Shown: positions 1-7,664, counted from the stretch's first letter. The stretch: 13,468 nt of DNA from Gemmatimonadaceae bacterium (GCA_013816695.1 JACDDZ010000022.1:1-13468), one strand, 5' to 3'. The notes: a model not told the origin generated them from the letters alone. Program-made: numbers and translations.

Positions 1-638
1 TATCGCATCAGTCGGGCGGCGCACTCCCTCACCTGGCCAACATTGCCGGGGGCGCCTTCGAGATCGGCCGTGAAAACCGTCTGGATGGAATCCACAATCA
101 TCAGTTCCGGTTTCATGTCTGCGGCTGTCGCGAGAATCGTTTCGAGAACTGTCTCGCTCAGGAGCCGCACGTCGTTCGAGTCCTCATCCAGACGATTTGC
201 GCGCAGCTTTACCTGGAGCGGCGATTCTTCCCCGGACACATAAAGGGTTTTCCGCCCTGACTGACGAATTCGAGCGGCAACCTGAAGCAGCAGTGTCGAC
301 TTGCCGATTCCCGGTTCTCCGCCGACCAGCACCATCGAACCAGGAACGAGTCCGCCCCCGAGCACAAAATCGAGCTCGGGAATTCCGGTTTTCCAGCGCT
401 TGTCCTCGGAGCCGTGTACATCGCGCAGTGCAGGCGTGGGCGCAATTGCTCCGCCGTGGGCGAGCCCCTTCGACCCGGATGTGCGCCGGCTGGATCCGCC
501 CCCGCTCTTGACTGGCGCCGAAGCCATTTCCTCGACAAGAGAATTCCACTCGCCGCACACGTCGCAGCGTCCCGCCCACTTGGGATGATCCGCGCCGCAG
601 TTAGTGCAGCGATAGATCGTGCGGGATTTCGAACTCAC
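1..638 (-). CDS. radA: DNA repair protein RadA, N-terminal half (partial at window edge)
   Basis: RadA is a RecA-like ATPase and branch-migration helicase acting in homologous recombination. The first 212 codons are present; the family is usually about 450 residues, so the KNRFG motif and the Lon-like C-terminal domain lie outside. The N-terminal zinc finger is visible as C-x2-C (11, 14) and C-x2-C (25, 28) around the typical HPKWAGRC stretch. The Walker A loop GGEPGIGKST is at 106-115, followed by YVSGEES (133-139) and the Walker B segment MIVDSIQT (180-187). The start is GTG at 638, overlapping the dnaB stop as GTGA, which implies coupled translation. The zinc finger begins ten residues in, as is normal for RadA, so this start is well supported. 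It is the last visible gene of the long minus-strand operon. Confidence 0.95.
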   Translation of the reverse strand, partial: MSSKSRTIYRCTNCGADHPKWAGRCDVCGEWNSLVEEMASAPVKSGGGSSRRTSGSKGLAHGGAIAPTPALRDVHGSEDKRWKTGIPELDFVLGGGLVPGSMVLVGGEPGIGKSTLLLQVAARIRQSGRKTLYVSGEESPLQVKLRANRLDEDSNDVRLLSETVLETILATAADMKPELMIVDSIQTVFTADLEGAPGNVGQVRECAARLMR

Positions 639-2044
639 TGCGGAACTAGTCTCGGCGTGTAGCTCTCGAAGCGGGTGAATGCCTTGTTGAAATACAGGTC
701 GACCTTCCCGATTGGACCGTTTCGCTGCTTGCCGATGATGATTTCGGCGCGTCCTTCGATGGAATTGCCATCCTTGTCTGTCGTTCCCGGCTGTTCGTAC
801 ACCTCGGGACGATAGATGAACATGACCAGATCAGCGTCCTGCTCGATTGCTCCCGACTCACGAAGATCGGAGAGCTGCGGCCGCTTGTTTTCGCCCGTCC
901 GTTGTTCCGGTGCGCGTGACAGCTGTGAGAGCGCAACCACGGGAACGTCCAGCTCACGGGCCAGACCCTTGAGCGAACGCGAGATGTAGCTGATTTCCTG
1001 CTGCCTGTTTTCCATCTCGCCTGGACCCTGCATCAGCTGCAAGTAGTCAACGATAACCATCCGGATACCTTCGTCCTTGACGAGCCGGCGCGATTTGGCG
1101 CGCATCTCGAGCAGCGACAAGCCCGGTGTATCATCGATCCAGATGGGTGCGTGACTGAGAAGGCCCGCGGCGCGTCCAAGCCGAACAAAGTCCTCATCCT
1201 GCAAACGTCCCTTGCGAAGACGCTGCGCATCAACGCGCGCCTCAGAAGTGAGAAGCCGCTGCACGAGCTGATCCTTGCTCATTTCAAGTGAGAAGAATGC
1301 AACGGGCGTATTGTGATCGAGCGCGGCGTTCTGAGCGATGTTGAGTACGAATGCGGTTTTTCCCATAGAGGGACGAGCGGCAATGATTACAAGATCTGAT
1401 TTCTGGAAACCTGTGGTTAGCTCGTCCAGATCCTTGAATCCACTCGACACGCCCGTAATCGATTCGCCGGCAGCATTTCGTGCGTCGATTCGCTCCATCG
1501 TGTTCCAGAGGAGCTCCTTGATCCGGACAAAGCCGGTGCCCGCACGAGTCTTGTTGACCTCGAATATCCGGTTCTCGGCGATGTCGAGCAGATCGCTGGC
1601 AGGTGTAGCCGATTCGTACGCGTCGCTGACAATCTGGGTGGAGACTTCGATGAGCCGGCGGCGCATCGCCTTCTCGTGAATGATCCGCGAGTGGAAACCC
1701 ACATTGGCCGCCGTGGGTACCGCATCCATCAGAAATCCTATGTAGTCCTTGCCGCCGCTGGCTTCAAGCTCGCCCTTTGTGCTGAGCTCATCCGAGAGTG
1801 TTAGCGGGTCAACGACACTGCCACGATCCTTGATCGTAGCCATCGCGCGCCATATGCGGCGATGCCCCTCGCGGTAAAACATCGTATCATCGATGAATTC
1901 GGAGGCGCGCTCAAAGGCGTCCGTATCGATGAGTACAGCGGAAAGAACCGCCTGCTCCGCATCTTCGGAGTAGGGCGGCTTTCGATCGCTGTAAGGATCA
2001 CGCCCTTGTGGGGCTATCGAGTATTCTACGGGCGAGCTTGACAT
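635..2044 (-). CDS. dnaB: Replicative DNA helicase DnaB
   Basis: This is the hexameric 5'-3' helicase that unwinds DNA at the replication fork, 469 residues and full length for the family. The N-terminal domain begins at about residue 24 (PPYSEDAEQAVLSAVLID), after a variable leader. The RecA-like domain has Walker A ARPSMGKT (223-230), FSLEMS (251-256), Walker B VIVDYLQLM (330-338), DLRESG (393-398) and the KQRNGP motif with the arginine finger (439-444). No intein interrupts it. The ATG at 2044 is the only standard start before the conserved domain, so its first 47 bases lie inside the end of the uracil-DNA glycosylase gene. No strong ribosome binding site is seen there, so initiation probably depends on coupling to the upstream gene. 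Its 3' end overlaps radA. Confidence 0.97.
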   Translation of the reverse strand: MSSSPVEYSIAPQGRDPYSDRKPPYSEDAEQAVLSAVLIDTDAFERASEFIDDTMFYREGHRRIWRAMATIKDRGSVVDPLTLSDELSTKGELEASGGKDYIGFLMDAVPTAANVGFHSRIIHEKAMRRRLIEVSTQIVSDAYESATPASDLLDIAENRIFEVNKTRAGTGFVRIKELLWNTMERIDARNAAGESITGVSSGFKDLDELTTGFQKSDLVIIAARPSMGKTAFVLNIAQNAALDHNTPVAFFSLEMSKDQLVQRLLTSEARVDAQRLRKGRLQDEDFVRLGRAAGLLSHAPIWIDDTPGLSLLEMRAKSRRLVKDEGIRMVIVDYLQLMQGPGEMENRQQEISYISRSLKGLARELDVPVVALSQLSRAPEQRTGENKRPQLSDLRESGAIEQDADLVMFIYRPEVYEQPGTTDKDGNSIEGRAEIIIGKQRNGPIGKVDLYFNKAFTRFESYTPRLVPQ

Positions 2045-2915
2045 CGTCCCACGTTGGTCGTTTCCATGCCGGATTACGGAGGAGCGCAGCAGGGTGGTAA
2101 GTCACAACCAGGGGTATCCCATGGTAACGGTGAACCAGTCCTCGAAGCTTTCCAATCGGTGTTTTGGTCTCTAAAAGAGTTTGCGCAGCAAAGGTCCCAA
2201 AAGCAACTATCACTTTTGGCTGAATCAGCTCTAACTGTTTGATTAAGTACGGACTGCAGGCCTCAACCTCTTCCGGCCGCGGATTGCGATTTCCCGGCGG
2301 CCGATGTTTGAGGACGTTACAGATGAACACGTCCTCGCGTTTTAAGTCGATAGCTGCCAGGATCTTAGTGAGCAGCTCTCCCGATTGACCGACGAAGGGT
2401 CGCCCAAGCGAGTCTTCGCGTTCACCCGGGGCTTCTCCGACGACGACAAGCCTCGCTCCGGAATTTCCTTCGCCTGGGACAGGGTTGGTGGCCGTAGCGT
2501 AAAGTGGGCAGCGGGTGCAGCCTGCCACTTTTTCAGCGACAGCTTCGAGAGTCTGGAGCTTTCCCACTGACTCGTCGAAGAGTTCCGTGCGCCTGGTGCC
2601 CGCTACAAGTCCCTGCTCAAAACCTGTCCCGATGGGCTGCGGTGCCGAGGCCTCCGCAACATCCACCGGACGCGGAAATTCATAGCGCTTGTTGACCGTG
2701 GGTGGCTTCAGGGTTTCTCTCCAATCTGCGGATTCGGGCGCAGTCTCACGCAACGATTTCGCCGGCTCACCTGGAGCGACGTTTTTTTTCGGCCGCCGGC
2801 CAGTCGAAAGGTTTTTCAGTGCCTCCGCAGCTGGCAGTGAGTCCAGGAGAAGCTCTTTTTCCCCTGCCTCGAGCCTTTGCTCCAGGTATTTCCTGAGCTG
2901 ATCCCTAGCGTCCAC
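1998..2915 (-). CDS. Family 4 uracil-DNA glycosylase (Fe-S cluster type)
   Basis: The enzyme removes uracil from DNA as the first step of base excision repair. With the GTG start chosen here the protein is 305 residues. Residues 1 to about 125 are a charged, poorly conserved extension. The glycosylase domain follows: C-x2-C (133, 136), the catalytic GEAPGEREDSLGRPFVG block (160-176), RPPGNR (205-210), a further cysteine (220) and the THYP-type loop TYHPAALLRNP (272-282). Together these are family 4 motifs. GTG at 2915 is preferred because AGGAG lies 7 bases upstream and it overlaps the coaBC end by 11 bases. An ATG at 2957 in the same frame would add 14 residues lying entirely within coaBC and has a poorly spaced binding site. 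The expected K-C-R-P-P ligand position reads K-H-R-P-P (see findings). Confidence 0.9.
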   Translation of the reverse strand: MDARDQLRKYLEQRLEAGEKELLLDSLPAAEALKNLSTGRRPKKNVAPGEPAKSLRETAPESADWRETLKPPTVNKRYEFPRPVDVAEASAPQPIGTGFEQGLVAGTRRTELFDESVGKLQTLEAVAEKVAGCTRCPLYATATNPVPGEGNSGARLVVVGEAPGEREDSLGRPFVGQSGELLTKILAAIDLKREDVFICNVLKHRPPGNRNPRPEEVEACSPYLIKQLELIQPKVIVAFGTFAAQTLLETKTPIGKLRGLVHRYHGIPLVVTYHPAALLRNPAWKRPTWDDVKLARRILDSPTRA

Positions 2916-4119
2916 CCAGAATCTCCTGGACGCGATCGAGCAAGCGTTCCGCGACATCGCCCTTACTCATGATCGGAAGATCGTCGCTCTTCCCACCGCG
3001 GCTGAGTATCGTGACTCTATTGGTGTCCACCCCGAACCCGGCGCCTTCCTCGAGCGCATTGTTCACAACGATAAGGTCCAGATCCTTGGACTCCAGCTTT
3101 GCCTTCCCGTTTTCGATTGCCGCATCGGTCTCCAGAGCGAAACCGACTATCACAGCACCCGGCTTTCGTGCGGTCCTGGTTGCCGAGAGAATGTCAGGCG
3201 TCATCTCAAGAGCGAGGGTGGGGGCTGCACCGGCCTTCTTGATCTTTCGCTCGGCAGTCGCGGCGGGCCGGAAATCGGCTGGTGCAGCTGCCATAATGAG
3301 TACGTCCGCGTCCCGGAGCTCTTTCGCAACTGCCTCGAGCATGTCCTGGGTGCTCTCCACAAACACCGCATTCACCTGGGACGGAACAGCTACATCCACG
3401 TGTCCACAGACAATTGTGACATTGGCTCCACGAAGCCAGGCTGCCTTTGCGATTGCAACTCCCATTTTTCCGGAACTGTGATTCGACACGAATCGCACCG
3501 GATCGACAGCTTCACGCGTTGCGCCGGCGGTTACGAGAATTCGTTTTCCACTCAGGGAGCCGCCTCGCCGAAGCAGCCTCCCGATATGATCAAAAATCAT
3601 TTCGGGTTCCTGCATGCGACCCGGCCCGCTTCCCTCGCCTACGGCCAGAGCGCCTTCCGCCGGCTCGAGAACCTGATACCCGATTTCCTTTACGCGAGCG
3701 AGATTGGCCTGCGTCTGCGGGTGCGTCCACATTGCATCGTTCATTGCAGGCACCAGGAGTACGGGCGATTTGGTCGCGAGCAGAACGGCAGTGAGAAGAT
3801 CGTCCGCGTTTCCGTGAGCGGCGCGGGCGAGAAACTCGGCGGTTACCGGGGCAATGCAGATTGCGTTTGATTCACGCGCGAGGCGGATATGATCCAGCGC
3901 CAGCGCAGGCCCGAAAATTTCCTTGTGGACAGGTCGGCCGGTTACGGCCTCGAAAGTAACGGCGCCGACGAATTCCTGCGCCGACCTTGTCATGACTACA
4001 TCTACCTCGGCACCGGCCTGTGTAAGCAAACGCGCCAGCCACACGGTCTTGTAGCTGGCGATGCCCCCGGTTACACCGAGGAGGACTCTGGCGCCGGAAT
4101 ACGGCTGAGGAACTGTTAC
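2905..4119 (-). CDS. coaBC: Bifunctional CoaBC (phosphopantothenoylcysteine decarboxylase / phosphopantothenate-cysteine ligase), start codon uncertain
   Basis: CoaBC joins cysteine to 4'-phosphopantothenate and decarboxylates the product with FMN, two steps of coenzyme A synthesis. Numbering from GTA 4119 gives 404 residues, close to E. coli Dfp. CoaC part: LLGVTGGIASYK (13-24, flavin binding), active-site His77 in DHIRLAR and the substrate clamp PAMNDAMW (124-131). CoaB part: VTAGATREAVDP (196-207), SNHSSGKMG (212-220), APADFRP (279-285) and KIKK (292-295). The frame is open from 4200, but the only ATG, GTG or TTG before the domain is GTG 4044, which would delete the flavin motif. GTA 4119 overlaps the rpoZ TAA exactly as a GTGA junction would, so I place the start there. 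Val160 stands where E. coli has catalytic Cys158. The identity is secure; the start is inferred. Confidence 0.9.
   Translation of the reverse strand, partial: VTVPQPYSGARVLLGVTGGIASYKTVWLARLLTQAGAEVDVVMTRSAQEFVGAVTFEAVTGRPVHKEIFGPALALDHIRLARESNAICIAPVTAEFLARAAHGNADDLLTAVLLATKSPVLLVPAMNDAMWTHPQTQANLARVKEIGYQVLEPAEGALAVGEGSGPGRMQEPEMIFDHIGRLLRRGGSLSGKRILVTAGATREAVDPVRFVSNHSSGKMGVAIAKAAWLRGANVTIVCGHVDVAVPSQVNAVFVESTQDMLEAVAKELRDADVLIMAAAPADFRPAATAERKIKKAGAAPTLALEMTPDILSATRTARKPGAVIVGFALETDAAIENGKAKLESKDLDLIVVNNALEEGAGFGVDTNRVTILSRGGKSDDLPIMSKGDVAERLLDRVQEILGGR
2923..2927 (-). promoter_or_regulatory. Ribosome binding site deciding the UDG start
   Basis: On the minus strand AGGAG lies 7 bases before the GTG at 2915, inside the last codons of coaBC. 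This near-ideal spacing is the reason for choosing GTG 2915 over the upstream ATG at 2957. Confidence 0.7.
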
Positions 4120-4325
4120 TCCGAGCGGCGGCGCGGAACTACGCGGTATTCGATGTCGCCCTGAGTGAGCTCTTCGAGCGCGCGCGTTGTGAGCTTCTTC
4201 TCACCCGGCGCGGAGCGATCACGGGGAAACTCATTGAGCACGCGGGCAAACTTCGCGGCGACAAGAACGCCGAGATATTTGTTCGTGGCGTGTTCAGCAA
4301 CTTCGTTCGGAATGAAAACCTGCAT
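4116..4325 (-). CDS. rpoZ: DNA-directed RNA polymerase omega subunit
   Basis: Omega is the small subunit that helps assemble and stabilise the beta-prime subunit of RNA polymerase. The 69-residue product is short but carries the family core NKYLGVLVAAKFARVL (15-30) and the second helix TTRALEELTQGDI (46-58). The position between gmk and coaBC is the classic one for this gene. AAGGA lies about 8 bases before the ATG, and the ATG overlaps the gmk stop by one base (TAATG). Its own TAA stop overlaps the proposed coaBC start. The tail after residue 58 is basic (RVVPRRRSE). Confidence 0.9.
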   Translation of the reverse strand: MQVFIPNEVAEHATNKYLGVLVAAKFARVLNEFPRDRSAPGEKKLTTRALEELTQGDIEYRVVPRRRSE

Positions 4326-4975
4326 TACGCTGTCCTTTTTGAAATGAGTACAAGCTCTTCAGAAATCCCTTGCGAGATCTCAGCGACCATACTAGCGAGG
4401 CCGTCCAGCCGTTGTGTTCTTGCAGCTTCGCCGTCGAGAATTGACGAAAGTGTAGCCGTTGCCCTGTCCAGATCGTCGTTGACGACTACGTAATGGTAGT
4501 CACTAACAACTCCAAGCTCGGTGATGGCCGACTCCAGCCGCCTTTTCAGCCTCGCGTCGTCTTCGCTGCCCCGGCCCTTCAGGCGGCCCAACAATAGCTC
4601 AGCCGAAGGCGGTAGGATAAAGATAAGCACTGATTGGGGAAAAGCGGAGGCGAGCTGCTTCGCGCCCTGCACGTCGATGTCCATTACAACGTGCTGACCG
4701 GAGTCCAGAACCCGTTCCACCTCGCTCCGGAGCGTGCCATACAAGTTGCCGTGTACACTGGCCGATTCCGCGAACGCGCCCTTGGAACGCGCGGCCTGGA
4801 ACTGCTCGACCGACATGAAGTAGTAGTCGCGACCTTCCTCTTCTCCCTCACGCGGCGAACGTGTCGTGCATGAAACAGAATATCCGGTATCCGGGCGCAG
4901 CTGCAGCAGCCGTTTTGCCAGGCTCGTTTTCCCCGCCCCGCTCGGCGACGAGAGAATTACCGGAAATGGCTTCAT
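4325..4975 (-). CDS. gmk: Guanylate kinase
   Basis: Guanylate kinase phosphorylates GMP to GDP with ATP in the cytoplasm. The 216-residue protein matches the usual size. The P-loop SSPSGAGKTS is at 9-18, followed by the GMP-binding stretch SCTTRSPREGEEEGRDYYF and then VVMDIDVQGAKQL, with LIFILPPS after it, all in family order. The ATG at 4975 overlaps the yicC stop as ATGA, and the stop shares one base with the rpoZ start. This tight packing, with yicC upstream and rpoZ-coaBC downstream, is an old and widespread gene order that supports the call. Confidence 0.97.
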   Translation of the reverse strand: MKPFPVILSSPSGAGKTSLAKRLLQLRPDTGYSVSCTTRSPREGEEEGRDYYFMSVEQFQAARSKGAFAESASVHGNLYGTLRSEVERVLDSGQHVVMDIDVQGAKQLASAFPQSVLIFILPPSAELLLGRLKGRGSEDDARLKRRLESAITELGVVSDYHYVVVNDDLDRATATLSSILDGEAARTQRLDGLASMVAEISQGISEELVLISKRTA

Positions 4976-5844
4976 GCTACGTTTTCAACCTGTTCGCGAA
5001 GCCGCTCCAGTTCTTCCTTGATCGAGACGATCTCAGCAAGAATCGTTGCGTCGTTGGCCTTGCTGCCGATCGTGTTGGTCTCGCGAAGCATTTCCTGGAG
5101 TATGAAACCGAGTCGCTTTCCCACGCCCTCTGCATCTGGCGACGAGAGCGTCTTGCGCGAGGCATCGATGTGCGCGTCGAAGCGATTGAGCTCCTCGGTT
5201 ATGTCCAGCTTGTCTGCGAGAATGGCAATCTCCTGCGCGATGCGGGTCTCATCCGCCGACACCTGTCCCAGTATTTCCTGTACGGACCGCTGGAGCCGCG
5301 TACGCTGCTCGTCGAGTCGCATTGGCGCGCGTGCGGCAACGCGACCGAGCGCGCGCTCGATCACGTCCAGATGGTCACGCAGGAAAGCGGTCAGCTTTGT
5401 GCCCTCTGTGACACGCATTCGTTCGAGCGCTTCAACTGCGGTAAGCACAATTGCCTTCACCTCACCGGGATCGAGTTCAGTCGCTTCGCTTGAGCTGCCG
5501 AGTACACCGGGAATTCGGAGGATTGTCGCGAGGTCAGGGTTGTCGGGAATTCCGTGCTTGACCTGAAGTGCGCGAAGTGCCGACAGCGCCGATTCGAAGC
5601 GCTCTTCATTGATTCCCGATGAGGCCGTCGAGTCGGTTTCGGTTCGCACCGTAAGCGACACGTGGCCACGCCCAACCCTTGTCCTCAGGATTTCGCGCAG
5701 CTCGCCCTCGAGGTATGACAGGGCTGTTGGAAGCTTGAGCGAGGGATTGAAGAAGCGATGATTTACACTTCGCACTTCAACGGCTATGCGCGTATTTCCC
5801 GAAGCCCCTTCGGCTGCCCCAAATCCTGTCATGCTGTTTATCAA
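4972..5844 (-). CDS. yicC: YicC/YloC family endoribonuclease
   Basis: Family members in E. coli (YicC) and Bacillus (YloC) are endoribonucleases linked to RNA turnover. The 290-residue protein opens with MINSMTGFGAAEG, the family signature, and ends with the conserved EMLRETNTIGSKANDATI stretch followed by a charged helix. The start is TTG at 5844. It overlaps the preceding stop as TTGA and has GGGAG 8 bases upstream, and it gives the standard MIxSMTGFG opening. The in-frame ATG four codons later would remove residues normally present. It leads directly into gmk through an ATGA overlap. Substrates in this organism cannot be told from sequence. Confidence 0.93.
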   Translation of the reverse strand: MINSMTGFGAAEGASGNTRIAVEVRSVNHRFFNPSLKLPTALSYLEGELREILRTRVGRGHVSLTVRTETDSTASSGINEERFESALSALRALQVKHGIPDNPDLATILRIPGVLGSSSEATELDPGEVKAIVLTAVEALERMRVTEGTKLTAFLRDHLDVIERALGRVAARAPMRLDEQRTRLQRSVQEILGQVSADETRIAQEIAILADKLDITEELNRFDAHIDASRKTLSSPDAEGVGKRLGFILQEMLRETNTIGSKANDATILAEIVSIKEELERLREQVENVA

Positions 5845-7664
5845 TTCCAGAACTCCCAGCGAATACCATACAAGTTGAGCGCCCGCTGGGCGAAATAGCC
5901 CGGCAGATTCTGGTAAGCATACCCTGTGACGTTACGGAGCTGATAGGTGGCAACGCCTCTCAATATCCGGATCTCCACGAGCAGATCAATGTGCTGGTCC
6001 GCGTCAACACTGGATGAAGTCGTTTCGCGCCTGAAAAAGGTACGTGAGCTGTAGTTATGCGTGACCGCGGAATTGAACTCGAACTCGCCTTTCGGAAAGC
6101 GAGAGAGCCATTTGGTCTGAAACCGGAACTCGGTGCGAGCCTGCGTTCGCGGGCGATAGAATACATCCTTGTCCCATCTCACAGCGTACGCATCGAACGA
6201 GAAGTCACGCAGGAATGTCCCTCGCAGAGTAGCGAAGGTGGCCGTTCCCTTGCCCGACGTGTTTCCCACAAAACCCTGGCGAAAGACGCTTGGCGCCCCG
6301 GCCACGAGCGTGTCCTGGGTCATGATGCCAGCAGACAGCCAGGGGCCGAATAGGCGAATGCCGGCTTCAGCTTGCAGAAAGTTCACGTCAGGCGTGCTCG
6401 CCGAATACGAGGGCGAGCCAGTGCTTGGACCTGTGTTTCGGGCTCCCGATGCGTTGAACGCGAGAATTGCGAGCGGCTGAAAACGCGCCCACGCTTCCGC
6501 GCGGGAAGAACCAAAACCCGATTTTTTAAGCCTGGCCCCGGCGGTAAGCGAGCTGAGAAATACCTGTGCCGCGCCGATCACGTCGTGGTAGGTCTTCGCG
6601 TCAATGTTTCTCACGCGATCCTCAACGGTCGCGCGCCACCTCGCCTGAGTAAATCCCGTGCGCAGCAGGAGCTGACGTTCGGACCTTACTGTATCGGCTG
6701 TATCGCGAGGAACTCGGCTCGCCTTGGCGCGCGTCGAATCAGTACGCGGGCTGGATTCGTGAAAACCAAGATGTGAAACGATGGCCGCAGCCCACGGACC
6801 CCTTGTCGCATTTCCGGCCACGAAGCGCAGGTAAGCGTAGGTGGTAGTGGCGTCGTACTCGGGAATCGGAGTGCTGTCGAGCGGCGACTTCTGCAGGTCG
6901 CGTCTCCCGTGAGTGCGGTTTGCATATGCGTCGAGACTCCACCGCCGATTCGAAGTCCCAAGGCGGCTCATTACTGAAAGCTTGTCGCCTGCTCCGCCAC
7001 GGACACTGGAAGTGCTAGACTGCTCCGCCCCAAGCTGCACGAGGTGACCCGCATCAAATCGCTTTCCATAGAAGCCACGATAGATGTTCGTGTCTTCATC
7101 CCCCGTGTACACGTCGGTGCGCGTGTATGGTGTAGTGCTGGTGACCGTGAGTGACCGAAGATTCACGCGAATCTCGCCGGCTGATCGGTCAATGCTCACT
7201 TCCTCGAGGCTCCACAATGGAATCCACGCGAGGTCGATCGCCTCGTTCCGGCCATCGAGGTTGTCGATCTCCACTCCATCCAGATAGATCTTCACGCGCC
7301 CGAGACCGCCCATGTCGCGGGCGATCTGTGGTGAAAGCATTCCGCCACTGCGCAGAATAGAGATGCCGGGAATTCTGGCCAGTAGATCAGAGAGTGTTAC
7401 CGCGCCAGTCGCGAAAATCTCCTGCCCCTTCCATCGGTATTCCGGACCGATCTCGGGAAGGTGCACTGCCGACATGATCGCAATCGGCGCTTTGATCGTG
7501 TCCTTCTTTACAGCCGCTGTGTCCTTGGGTGTTTTCACCGGCAAGGGAACTTCGCTCGCGGGAGCGCCCAGAATCTGTCCCGAGAGAATTTCGCCCGTGA
7601 AAAAAACTGCCCCGACTGCAATGCCGAGGCTGGCTACAAGGCGGTTGGGGAAATGTCGAATCAC
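5841..7664 (-). CDS. TonB-dependent receptor plug-domain outer-membrane protein
   Basis: The 607-residue protein has a hydrophobic N-terminal signal segment (about 8-30), a Pro/Lys/Thr-rich stretch (40-60), and a plug-like domain at about 77-170. The plug-like domain shows TLSDLLARIPG (90-100), the variable ISILRSGG, then VKIYLDGVEIDN and LEEVSIDRSAGEI. The remainder has alternating polar/aromatic stretches with many Tyr, Phe, Arg and Ser, fitting a beta barrel, and ends YGIRWEFWN, an aromatic end typical of barrels. It is therefore probably an outer-membrane protein related to TonB receptors. At 607 residues it is shorter than typical SusC-like receptors, and neither a carboxypeptidase-like domain nor a clear TonB box is seen. 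The GTG start at 7664 overlaps the pepA stop (GTGA), and the end overlaps yicC (TTGA). The ligand is unknown. Confidence 0.8.
   Translation of the reverse strand: MIRHFPNRLVASLGIAVGAVFFTGEILSGQILGAPASEVPLPVKTPKDTAAVKKDTIKAPIAIMSAVHLPEIGPEYRWKGQEIFATGAVTLSDLLARIPGISILRSGGMLSPQIARDMGGLGRVKIYLDGVEIDNLDGRNEAIDLAWIPLWSLEEVSIDRSAGEIRVNLRSLTVTSTTPYTRTDVYTGDEDTNIYRGFYGKRFDAGHLVQLGAEQSSTSSVRGGAGDKLSVMSRLGTSNRRWSLDAYANRTHGRRDLQKSPLDSTPIPEYDATTTYAYLRFVAGNATRGPWAAAIVSHLGFHESSPRTDSTRAKASRVPRDTADTVRSERQLLLRTGFTQARWRATVEDRVRNIDAKTYHDVIGAAQVFLSSLTAGARLKKSGFGSSRAEAWARFQPLAILAFNASGARNTGPSTGSPSYSASTPDVNFLQAEAGIRLFGPWLSAGIMTQDTLVAGAPSVFRQGFVGNTSGKGTATFATLRGTFLRDFSFDAYAVRWDKDVFYRPRTQARTEFRFQTKWLSRFPKGEFEFNSAVTHNYSSRTFFRRETTSSSVDADQHIDLLVEIRILRGVATYQLRNVTGYAYQNLPGYFAQRALNLYGIRWEFWN
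5853..5857 (-). promoter_or_regulatory. Ribosome binding site supporting the TTG start of yicC
   Basis: GGGAG on the minus strand sits 8 bases before the TTG at 5844, inside the last codons of the upstream gene. It supports TTG rather than the later ATG as the yicC start. Confidence 0.55.

Noticed and set aside
2916..2957. ATG 2957 as the UDG start
   Set aside because: It lies wholly inside coaBC and its purine run is only 2 bases from the ATG, while GTG 2915 has AGGAG at 7 bases.
2969..3481. 170-residue plus-strand frame opposite coaBC
   Set aside because: Antisense shadow of a strongly recognised gene; Ser/Ala-rich composition without any motif.
4861..5493. 210-residue plus-strand frame opposite gmk/yicC
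   Set aside because: Crosses two well-supported minus-strand genes and shows no domain; a shadow frame.
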